Positions 8,552-16,800 of a stretch of DNA of 64,000 nt are shown one piece after another. The stretch's first letter is position 1. The number at the start of each line of letters is the position of its first letter. This DNA comes from BOG-908 sp965198825. Lineage in GTDB: Bacteria; Pseudomonadota; Alphaproteobacteria; Acetobacterales; Acetobacteraceae. The position numbers and the translations under genes are program-made. The stretch lies in contig CBDAQB010000003.1 of the NCBI GenBank assembly GCA_965198825.1, positions 124,001-188,000 on the forward strand, in the 5' to 3' direction. The notes under the pieces are model-generated. The model worked only from the letters and a program-made list of their open reading frames with translations. It did not search any database and had not been told where the DNA came from.

Positions 8552-9147
8552 TGGTCCCGCGATTCGAGCGCGCGTCGCTTCGCACCGAGCCGTTCCCGCA
8601 CGCACCGGTGCCCGGCATACTCCCTACCGCGTTCGCAGATGAGATCCTCGCCTGGCTGAGGGACGAAGCGCGATGGGAGCTGAGGGTCGAGAGCTTCTAC
8701 GAGCAGCACGAGATCTGCCTCGGACAGGCCGCGCTCCCTCCGTCAATCGCATGCCTCGCCTCCGAAGCGTTCGCATCGGCCGCGGCCGGGGCGCTGGCCC
8801 GGCTCTTCGATGAACCGCACGGCCTGGTCCTGGCGAACGCCAGCGCACATCGGCTGAGCGGCGGACAGACGATCAAGGTCCACAACGACTTCATCGGCGA
8901 CGAGGAGAGCCATCGCCTGCTCATACAGCTGAACGCCGGCTGGAGCATGGAGCAAGGCGGTCTGCTCATGTTGTTTTCCGGCGCCGACCCCTCGGACCTG
9001 CATGGCGTCCATCTCCCTGTCCACGGCAGCGGCTTCGCCTTCGAAATAAGCGAGCGCTCCCACCATGCAGTGTCGTCGACCATCGAGGGCGATCGGTTCA
9101 CCCTCGTCTACACCTTCCGCCGCGCCTCCCGAGGCGAGCAGGAATGA
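8551..9147 (+). CDS. yhhC: 2OG-Fe(II) oxygenase of the RiPP cluster
   Basis: A 198-residue double-stranded beta-helix dioxygenase. The iron triad is visible as His111-x-Asp113 in TIKVHNDFIGDE and His171 or His172 in SERSHHAVSS. Arg182 in EGDRFTLVYTF is the likely 2-oxoglutarate anchor. The protein resembles prolyl-hydroxylase-type oxygenases found beside cyclophane maturases. A plausible role is hydroxylation or other oxidation of a core residue after ring formation (inference). The start overlaps the maturase stop by 1 base, and the stop overlaps the next gene by 4 bases (ATGA). Both overlaps place it in the same operon. Confidence 0.82.
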   Translation: MVPRFERASLRTEPFPHAPVPGILPTAFADEILAWLRDEARWELRVESFYEQHEICLGQAALPPSIACLASEAFASAAAGALARLFDEPHGLVLANASAHRLSGGQTIKVHNDFIGDEESHRLLIQLNAGWSMEQGGLLMLFSGADPSDLHGVHLPVHGSGFAFEISERSHHAVSSTIEGDRFTLVYTFRRASRGEQE

Positions 9148-10046
9148 CGTCGCCTCCGCCTGTGAGCGCCCACAAGGCGCCATGGATGCATGTAGCGACC
9201 GGCTTGGCGCCGCGCGAATTGATGCGGATCGAGCATGCGTTCGGGCTCAGCCGCGAAACCTACGGAACCGTAAGGCATGCGCGGCGCGATCGATCGGCGC
9301 AACGGCGCGTGCTCGGCGCCATCCCTTCGCCACCCGAGTTCGGGCGGTCGGGCACAATCGTGATCGAGGACCTCGATCCGGGGACCGCGGCGCCGTATCG
9401 GGCAATGGGATTGGTGTTCGCCACCGCAGAAGACGTCGTTCGAATGAACGCCGTTCCCCGACTGTCCGCCGCGCTCGACGTCGTCGTCGCCCTCCCGGAC
9501 TTGGCCGCGGCCCTCGGCGAAGTGCTCGCTGCCATCCATATCCTGAAGCCCCAGGGGCCGGACTATGATGTCAGTCACAGCGATCCTGGCGTGCCGTTCT
9601 CCGCCTTCGTGGGCGTGCAACCGGAGCCGCGACCGCTGGACAGGCTCCGGCTCGCCGAGGAGCTGGTGCACGAGTGCATGCACCTGCAGCTCACCCTCCA
9701 CGAAGCGCAGAATCCCCTCGTTCATGGGAGTGGAGAACTCCACCAGTCGCCTTGGATGGGCTGCCATCGCCCTACGCAAGGGCTCCTGCACGGGTTCTTC
9801 GTATTTTCCGCCCTCAATACATTCCTGGCCCGGCTTTACGAGACGAGACGGCTAGACTCGACGGAAACGGCCCACGTCGAAGCGCGGCGCCGGGAAATCG
9901 CGGGAGATCTCGAGGTAGCAGCCGATGCGTTGGCGGGCTCGTGCGAGCTTACCGAGAGCGGACGCAACCTCATCTCGGAAGTCGGGCGGGGTCGATCACC
10001 GAGAGACGGGCATCCGACCATCCGGCGCCAGTCCCCGGCGCCATGA
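9144..10046 (+). CDS. HEXXH-motif protein of the RiPP cluster
   Basis: A 300-residue protein with a zinc-metallopeptidase signature, HECMH (His176-Glu177-...-His180), in LAEELVHECMHLQLTLHE. It resembles the HEXXH proteins repeatedly found with radical SAM peptide maturases, some as separate genes and some fused to the maturase. Their biochemical role is not settled: leader removal or a structural scaffold are both possible. The gene overlaps the oxygenase by 4 bases and is the last of the four-gene operon. The C-terminal 30 residues (GRGRSPRDGHPTIRRQSPAP) are low complexity and may be a late frame extension. No signal peptide or membrane segment is visible. Confidence 0.72.
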   Translation: MTSPPPVSAHKAPWMHVATGLAPRELMRIEHAFGLSRETYGTVRHARRDRSAQRRVLGAIPSPPEFGRSGTIVIEDLDPGTAAPYRAMGLVFATAEDVVRMNAVPRLSAALDVVVALPDLAAALGEVLAAIHILKPQGPDYDVSHSDPGVPFSAFVGVQPEPRPLDRLRLAEELVHECMHLQLTLHEAQNPLVHGSGELHQSPWMGCHRPTQGLLHGFFVFSALNTFLARLYETRRLDSTETAHVEARRREIAGDLEVAADALAGSCELTESGRNLISEVGRGRSPRDGHPTIRRQSPAP

Positions 10047-10164
10047 ACGGAAGCGGGCATGCGGTGCCGAGACCCTGACAAGGCGCCCATGATCGAGTAT
10101 GATTTCTGAGTTCGCGGGGCCGTCGCGCTCCGCCTGCCCGCACTCAAGCCGGGATTGAACGACT

Positions 10165-11600
10165 TTGGCCAAGGATGCCGTCACCGGCGCGAACCGGCTG
10201 ATCTTCGGGGTGCTGGCGGCCATCGTCGCGTTGCCCGGAGGCTTGGCGTGGGAGCGATCGACCGCCACCAATTCAGCACGCGCATGGGCGGAACACACCC
10301 ACGACGTCCTCGACAAGCTGAAGGACCTCCAGATCGGTCTCCGCGACGCCGAGACCGGCCAACGGGGTTACCTCCTGTCCGATGACGAATCCTACCTCTC
10401 GCCGTATATCGGCGCGCTCCGACGCGTCGCCTTCATCGAAGGCGAATTGCAGCGGCTGACTGCCGACAATCCCATCGAGCAGGATAGGCTGCTGACTTTG
10501 TCCTCAATCGTGCAGTCGAAGCTGGAGGAACTGGCGCAGACGATCCAGTTGAGGCGGACAGTCGGCCTTGACGCCGCGCTGCCCGTCCTGCGGACGAACC
10601 TCGGCCGGGACCTTCAAGGCCGGATCGACGCGATCCTGACCGCCATGGTCGCCGAGGAGGAGGGACTCCTGTCCCGTCGCCTCGCCGCCGGGGACAAGCG
10701 CGGCGCCGTGGTGCGTTGGCTCCTCCTCGGCACCGCGGCTGTGGTCCTGGCGGCGCTCCTGCTTGCAGCCCGGACTCTGAATGGCGCCTGGTCGCAAGCG
10801 GTCCGGCTGGAAACAGCGCAGCGCGCACTCGCCACCCGTCTTCGCAGGGCGCTGGACAGCCTTAGCCAGGGTGTCGGCGTCTTCGATGCCGAGCGGCTCC
10901 TCGTGCACTGGAACGAATGCTTTGGGGTGCTCCTCTCCTTGCCGGACACGATCCTCCGGGCTGGTAGCCACTATGCGCAGGTTGCGGCGCACGCCGAGAT
11001 CGCCGGCGGCGGCTCGGTTCTCGAGACTGAGGACCAGATCGAGCACGGCCGATCGGAGAACGGGGTCCCGATCACTTACGAGCGCTCGCGAGCGGGGGGA
11101 CACCTCCTCGAACTACGCCGGACGCCGATGCCCAGGGGCGGATTCGTGCTCACCGTGACGGACATAACCAAACGCGCGCAGGCGGAGGGGATTCTGCGGG
11201 AGTCCCAGAAGATGCAGGCCATCGGGCACCTAACCGGCGGCATCGCGCACGACTTCAACAATCTCCTGACAGTCATCCTCGGCAACCTCGAATACGTACG
11301 CTCCAAGGTCGCAGAGGACGTGCGCCTGGCGTCACGGGTCGAGCGGGTGACGATCGCGGCCCAGCGCGGGGCGACCCTCACGGCCCAGATGCTGGCCTTC
11401 GCGCGCAAGCAGCCGTTGGCCCCGACTGCCGTCATCCTGTCCGACACGCTGCCCGACATGGTCCAGCTGCTGCGCCGGACGTTGGGAGAAGGGATCGACG
11501 TGCGTTACGTCGAGACCGCCGGGCTTTGGCCCGCGATGGCCGATCCCGCGCAGCTGGAGAGCGCGGTGCTGAACCTCGCGCTCAACGCACGGGACGCCAT
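10165..11600 (+). pseudogene. CHASE3 sensor histidine kinase, truncated by an IS
   Basis: The product has an N-terminal membrane segment (LIFGVLAAIVALPGGLAW), a CHASE3 sensory domain (LQIGLRDAETGQRGYLLS is diagnostic), and a second membrane helix (WLLLGTAAVVLAALLLAA). A PAS domain and a HisKA dimerisation domain with the phospho-acceptor histidine in GHLTGGIAHDFNNLL follow. The ATPase domain begins normally and reaches the N-box (LNLALNARDA), then the IS inverted repeat starts at 11601. The rest of the ATPase domain is not found on the far side of the IS (after 13531), so the kinase cannot be restored by simple excision. The start is assumed to be the TTG at 10165. Confidence 0.85.
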
Positions 11601-12262
11601 TGACCAGCCCCCATCGAGTGATCCACACAGAATGTTAGTGGGCTGCGGCATTTTGTCCCGCTAAGCCTGTCGGCAAACTGGGTTTTACCCGCTGCGGCAA
11701 GGCTGGACTGATGGTCTCCGGCGCAGGCGGCCGATAGCCAAGCGAGGAGTGCGGGCGAGCAGTGTTGTAGTGCACCCGCCATTGCTCAATCAGCACCTTC
11801 GCCTCAGCCAGCGTGTTGAAGACCTCGCACGCCAGCAGCTCGTCCCGGAACTTGCCGTTGAAGCTCTCGACGTAGCCGTTCTCCCACGGACTGCCAGGCT
11901 CGATGTAAGCCGTCTTGGAACCGACCCCGGCGATCCACGCCTTCACGGCCGTCGCTGCGAACTCAGGACCATTGTCCGAGCGGATGTGCGACGGCGTGCC
12001 GCGTGTGAGGAACAGATCCGCCAGCACGTCGATCACTTCGGTAGCCTTGAAACAACGAGCCACCCGGATCGCCAAAGCCTCGCGCGTAAACTCGTCCACC
12101 ACGTTCAGCGTGCGGAACTTGCGACCGTCACGGGTGCGATCTTCGACGAAGTCATAGGCCCACACGTCGTTCGGTCGCTGTGGGCGAAGGCGAACGCAGG
12201 AGCCGTCATTCAGCCAAAGCCGCCCACGCTTGGAATGCCGCTTCGGCACCTTCAACCCCTCC
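11601..12262 (-). mobile_element. Partial IS3-family (IS407-type) copy, orfB 3' portion
   Basis: This copy begins with the terminal repeat TGACCAGCCCCC at 11601 and carries the C-terminal two-thirds of the orfB transposase, from EGLKVPKRHSKR onward. That stretch includes the DDE core (DFVEDRTRDG, SDNGPEF, SPWENGYVESFNGK). At 12262 it stops abruptly where the left end of the complete copy begins. It is identical to the complete copy except for four base changes clustered at 12042-12054. Lacking a right end and orfA, it cannot move on its own. Confidence 0.9.
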
Positions 12263-12296
12263 TGACCAGCCCCCATCGAGTGATCCACACAGAATG

Positions 12297-13163
12297 TTAG
12301 TGGGCTGCGGCATTTTGTCCCGCTAAGCCTGTCGGCAAACTGGGTTTTACCCGCTGCGGCAAGGCTGGACTGATGGTCTCCGGCGCAGGCGGCCGATAGC
12401 CAAGCGAGGAGTGCGGGCGAGCAGTGTTGTAGTGCACCCGCCATTGCTCAATCAGCACCTTCGCCTCAGCCAGCGTGTTGAAGACCTCGCACGCCAGCAG
12501 CTCGTCCCGGAACTTGCCGTTGAAGCTCTCGACGTAGCCGTTCTCCCACGGACTGCCAGGCTCGATGTAAGCCGTCTTGGAACCGACCCCGGCGATCCAC
12601 GCCTTCACGGCCGTCGCTGCGAACTCAGGACCATTGTCCGAGCGGATGTGCGACGGCGTGCCGCGTGTGAGGAACAGATCCGCCAGCACGTCGATCACTT
12701 CGGAAGCCTTTAGACGACGAGCCACCCGGATCGCCAAAGCCTCGCGCGTAAACTCGTCCACCACGTTCAGCGTGCGGAACTTGCGACCGTCACGGGTGCG
12801 ATCTTCGACGAAGTCATAGGCCCACACGTCGTTCGGTCGCTGTGGGCGAAGGCGAACGCAGGAGCCGTCATTCAGCCAAAGCCGCCCACGCTTGGAATGC
12901 CGCTTCGGCACCTTCAACCCCTCCGACCGCCAGATCCGCTCAACCCGCTTGTGGTTGGTCTGCCAGCCGTCGTCCTGCAGCAAAGCCGTGATCCGACGAT
13001 AGCCATAGCGTCCATATCGCCGCGCCAGATCAATGATCGAGCTCGTCAGCGCCGCCTCGTCGTCTGCCCTCCTGGGTGCCTTGCGCTGCGTCGAGCGGTG
13101 CTGACCCAGCACACGGCACGCAACACGCTCAGGAACCTTCAGCGCCGCGGTGACATGGTCCAC
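12297..13163 (-). CDS. IS3-family transposase OrfB (DDE integrase)
   Basis: A 288-residue rve-type integrase with the DDE residues in DFVEDRTRDGRKF, RSDNGPEF and the Glu of PWENGYVESFNGKFRDE, ending RPHSSLGYRPPAPE. The annotated GTG is a minimal start. In the same frame the sequence is open upstream (GKHLSAARRRAAVDHV), where OrfA and OrfB overlap, so the active product is probably an OrfAB fusion. The frame is intact, so the element may still be active. Confidence 0.9.
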   Translation of the reverse strand: MDHVTAALKVPERVACRVLGQHRSTQRKAPRRADDEAALTSSIIDLARRYGRYGYRRITALLQDDGWQTNHKRVERIWRSEGLKVPKRHSKRGRLWLNDGSCVRLRPQRPNDVWAYDFVEDRTRDGRKFRTLNVVDEFTREALAIRVARRLKASEVIDVLADLFLTRGTPSHIRSDNGPEFAATAVKAWIAGVGSKTAYIEPGSPWENGYVESFNGKFRDELLACEVFNTLAEAKVLIEQWRVHYNTARPHSSLGYRPPAPETISPALPQRVKPSLPTGLAGQNAAAH

Positions 13164-13186
13164 AGCAGCACGACGACGAGCGGCGC

Positions 13187-13465
13187 TCAGGTGTTTCCCG
13201 AAGCGGCTTCCTTCAAGATCAGCTTCTCTAACGTCAGGTCGGACACCGCACGCCGCAACCGGCTGTTCTCCTGCTCCAGCACCTTCAGACGCTTGACCTG
13301 GTCAAGCTTCAGTCCGCCATACTCGGAGCGCCAGCGATAATAGGTCGCCTCCGTCACACCGATCGTCCGGACCGCATCGACAATCGACTTGCCCTGGCCG
13401 GACAGAACCTCAACCTGCCGCAACTTCGAAACAATCTCTTCAGGCTTGTGATGCCGTCGAGCCAT
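13187..13465 (-). CDS. IS3-family transposase OrfA
   Basis: A 92-residue helix-turn-helix protein (MARRHHKPEEIVSKLRQVEV..., GVTEATYYRWRSEYGG) with a leucine-zipper-like region (LKVLEQENSRLRRAVSDL). It binds the IS ends and combines with OrfB through ribosomal frameshifting. The frame is complete, and the OrfB frame is open across the end of this gene, as expected for frameshift fusion. Confidence 0.92.
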   Translation of the reverse strand: MARRHHKPEEIVSKLRQVEVLSGQGKSIVDAVRTIGVTEATYYRWRSEYGGLKLDQVKRLKVLEQENSRLRRAVSDLTLEKLILKEAASGNT

Positions 13466-13531
13466 TCGCTCCCTCCCTCTAGGACCGCCAGAGTCTCATC
13501 CCTGGCGGGCTACTTCTAGGGGGGCAGGTCA

Positions 13532-13879
13532 GCGACACCGATGGGTCAACGGCTTCTGAGCGGATGCGCTCTCACATTCACCAACTGAAGTCGGGGCTAC
13601 TGGCCATGAACCAGCACTCCCGGGTAAACGCCCAACGGTATTAGCCGACAGCCAACTTGACATGGAGAAGTTCCCACACCCTCGACGGCATAGGCTTTTT
13701 TGACCCCAACCCGCCTTGGGCTGAAGCGTTGGCCGAGGTATTGGTCGAGTCCTCGAAGAGCTACCGGTTTTTGAAGATCGAGTAGAGTTCGGGCGGACGG
13801 AACATGTCACTGCCCCTAAGCTACCGCCGTCCGACGCCGAGCGCATCGGACGGGCCGCCAGGGTCGTCTATTTATGGGA
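13532..13879. other. Intergenic stretch between the IS and the Avs-like gene
   Basis: The only notable item is a plus-strand stop-terminated stretch of about 46 codons ending near 13790 (GFFDPNPPWAEALAEVLVES, then SYRFLKIE). It looks coding in composition but has no start codon and no family I recognise. It may be the tail of a gene lost in the IS-associated deletion. Confidence 0.35.
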
Positions 13880-16800
13880 TCAGAAAAAAGGATGCACCTT
13901 CGCCTGGGATCGGCGTATCCCGAACAACGTCTTTCCGCGTTCCGTCGTCCGCTTACCTATCGCATGCCTGATCTCGTTGCGGTTAGTTTCCTCGAACGCC
14001 CTTCTCGTCCGCGCGCGTAATCCACCTTCCTCAGGAAAGCCGCGCCCGTAGCCGCTTCGAGAATCGACACAAGCGAGGAACATGCGAAAGGCCCCCCACG
14101 CCGCGGTGTCGCTCTCTTCGGAGACGAACCTCTCGTGCCAACGACGCGCGCAGACGCCGAGAGCGTGGTTTTCCCGCAACGAAGGCAACTTGTCCTCGAC
14201 CCAAGTCCCGCCGACGTCCGCCGCCACGATATGAGCCTCGAAACAGGATCGTCGGATCGAAGAGAAGCTGGCAAGGGTCAGTCCGAGGGCCCTCTCCGTC
14301 AACGGTTCGGCGCGCACGAGCGTCTGTACGGTCTCGCGCAGCCATTCGTAGCGCTCGTGCCGTTCGGCGAAAGCCGAGACATAGCTGATCTCCGCGTCGC
14401 TGCTGCAGCTGGAAAGCACGGCTTCGCGTATCCCGAAGCTCTCTGGACAATCTGTCGCGGCGAAGGCTACGTCCGCGACGGCGGACATCGCGAGCTGCGT
14501 CTGGGTTTCTCGCGCCATCGTCCGCCATAATCCCTCCGCTGCCGCGGCATCGCGTTCGAACAAGGGTGCCACCAGAGCCACGTGGAAGCTAGCCATGCGC
14601 CTGCGAACGGATGACCCGGCTGGGCCCTCCGCCACGGCGCGCGATACCAGGAGCCGCGCGAGACCGGGACGGGCGTCAAGAAGACGTCCGAGACCAGCCG
14701 GGTCGAAAGCACGGGCGTACCACGCGGCATGCGGCATACCCCAAGCGACCCTCAGCGCATCCATCCGAGCTTCCGAGCGACGAGCGTATTCCCCGGGGCC
14801 CTCGCGTCGCAGCCGGTCGGAGATCACCACTTGATCGGGCGGTGTACCGCTCAACCAGACACTGTCGTAACGGCCAGGCGAGCCCGCTTCGGAGCCTTCA
14901 CCGAGCAAGGGGCGCCCCCTCCCGGCATCGTCCGGAGAGGCTGGCACGAGCACGGTCGGCAACGCGGGACGATCGGACGGAGCGGACGCGGTGACAGCCT
15001 GCCACGCGCGCTCGAACGCCGCCGCGAGATACCGCACGTCCGCTTCCGACCTCAGCTGCCTTGAAGGAACGAAGGTAAAGGAGGCGGGATGGAGACGGGC
15101 GACCAGATCCTCGATCGGGACGTCGTGACCGCGATCGACCAGGAAGATGGTGCCCTGGGTGGCTAGCCAGGAGTCCTCCCCCGAAAAGTCCCCGCTCAAA
15201 CCTAGAAGTCGCGCGACCAGGACCGCATCCGTCGAGCGACCTGCGAAGCGATAAGCGAGAGAGCGCAGGAGCGCGTCATCGCCTCGAGCCATCTCGATGA
15301 TGGCCCGCCGCACGCCGTCGTCGAGCACGGGGTCGGCTTCCCCCGTAAACCAGAGGGCCCGCGACCGTCGGCTGCGCGGGGCGTCCTCCGCGACGACGAT
15401 CGCCAGGATGCTCGCCATCGTCTCGGGAGACGGCATCTCGAACCATCGCTCGAACTCCAGGTTCTCGAAGGCGCCTTCAGGACGATCGAGCACGGCAAGC
15501 CACCTTTCGTCCGCGGACAGAGCGCCCAACGCCGCTTGGACGAGATTGGAAGCGGCGAGCTGCCGCTGATCGTATGGTCCGCCGCCCTCCGCTCCACGAT
15601 CGGTCGCCAAGGTAGCCCTATCCAGTCGTTGTGAAGCGGCCAGAAAGATGCTGACTTCCCTTTCTCCAATTATGGGCGTGAGCTGCCGAACCACGTTCGA
15701 CAAGGTTTCGACCTCATCCAGACTCCGTTCCTCGATCGTCGCGATCACCTTTTTCCAGTAGCTCGCGAGCGCCTCCGGCCGCCTTCCCGCGAGCAGCTTC
15801 TCGTATCTGTCGAGTTGATATTGCTCTTGAGTGGACGATAAGCCTTTTTGGATCGCGGACGGATCGAGGTAATTTACCTCCTCTATGCACCTGTCCAGGA
15901 AAGTTGCCGGGACCGCCACGTCCGGATCGAGCAGATAGGTCTCGCAGCGGTCCAGCAAACCGTAGCTCTTCGCGTTCTCCCCCGCCATGCAACAGAGGCA
16001 CTGAGCCTCGGTCAACTCGAACACGCTGTCGCAAGGGGACTCATCGTGCTTGCGCATCGCCTCGACCCAGCCCTCATCGGGCGTCCGCGGATGCCGCTCG
16101 AGCAGCTCGTAAGCTTCCCGCGTGCCGAGCGCCTCCGATACGAAACGGGCAGCCTCATCGGCGACAGGATCCTGAAAGCTGAGCAACGATCCGCATCCTT
16201 CAAGGAGCCGTTCGGCCAGCTGGCGTCCGGAGAACCGCAGGACCCAGGCCGCCTCCTCCGCTTCGACGGCCACTCCCATCACGGCAGAAGAGACGGCCCA
16301 ACCCAGGAAGGCTTCGGCTAGCGCTTCCTTATCCCCGACGGAAGAGAGCAGGAGAGCGAGCCTGCGTATCCTCATCAGCTCGTCGCTGTCGGTGACGGTG
16401 AGCCGATGCCCAAAAGCTACGCACGATCCGTCCGCCGATATCGGCTCCAATCGCTCGAGGATCTCGTTCTTCGTCGCGCCCCAGCGAACTTGCGTCCCGC
16501 GCTCCCTCATCTCGGAAAAGCCGTCGGTATGAACGAGGCCTAGCCACCTTGTCATAGCGGGCTCGAGGACCGGTGCGACCCTGGCATGATTTCGAAATCG
16601 GGCGAACGCGTTTGCCAGGAAGGATTGCGCCGCCCCGTTCTCTCCCTTGCGCGCCCAGAAGTCTTCCGCCGCCGCGATGAAGTCCTCGGGAACGCGCATG
16701 ACGTAAGCCGTCAAAGCGTCTTCGGCGGCTCGCTGCCAATTTCGAAGCCCGACCCAATAGATCAGAAGCGATTTCCGTCCGAGCAGAGGGAAGTTGGGTT

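Larger units (their letters stand above)
12263..13531 (-). mobile_element. Complete IS3-family (IS407-type) insertion sequence
   Basis: A 1269-bp element with imperfect terminal inverted repeats: TGACCAGCCCCC at 12263 and, reading inward on the minus strand from 13531, TGACCTGCCCCC. It encodes orfA and orfB in overlapping frames, as usual for IS3 elements that make a fused OrfAB transposase by frameshifting. No target duplication is visible: the bases before 11601 (CAT) and after 13531 (GCG) differ. This fits a deletion next to the element after insertion. Confidence 0.92.

Noticed and set aside
13187..13465. A programmed frameshift heptamer proven in the IS
   Set aside because: The overlapping frames fit OrfAB fusion, but I could not identify an unambiguous slippery A-rich heptamer, so I state only that fusion is expected for the family.
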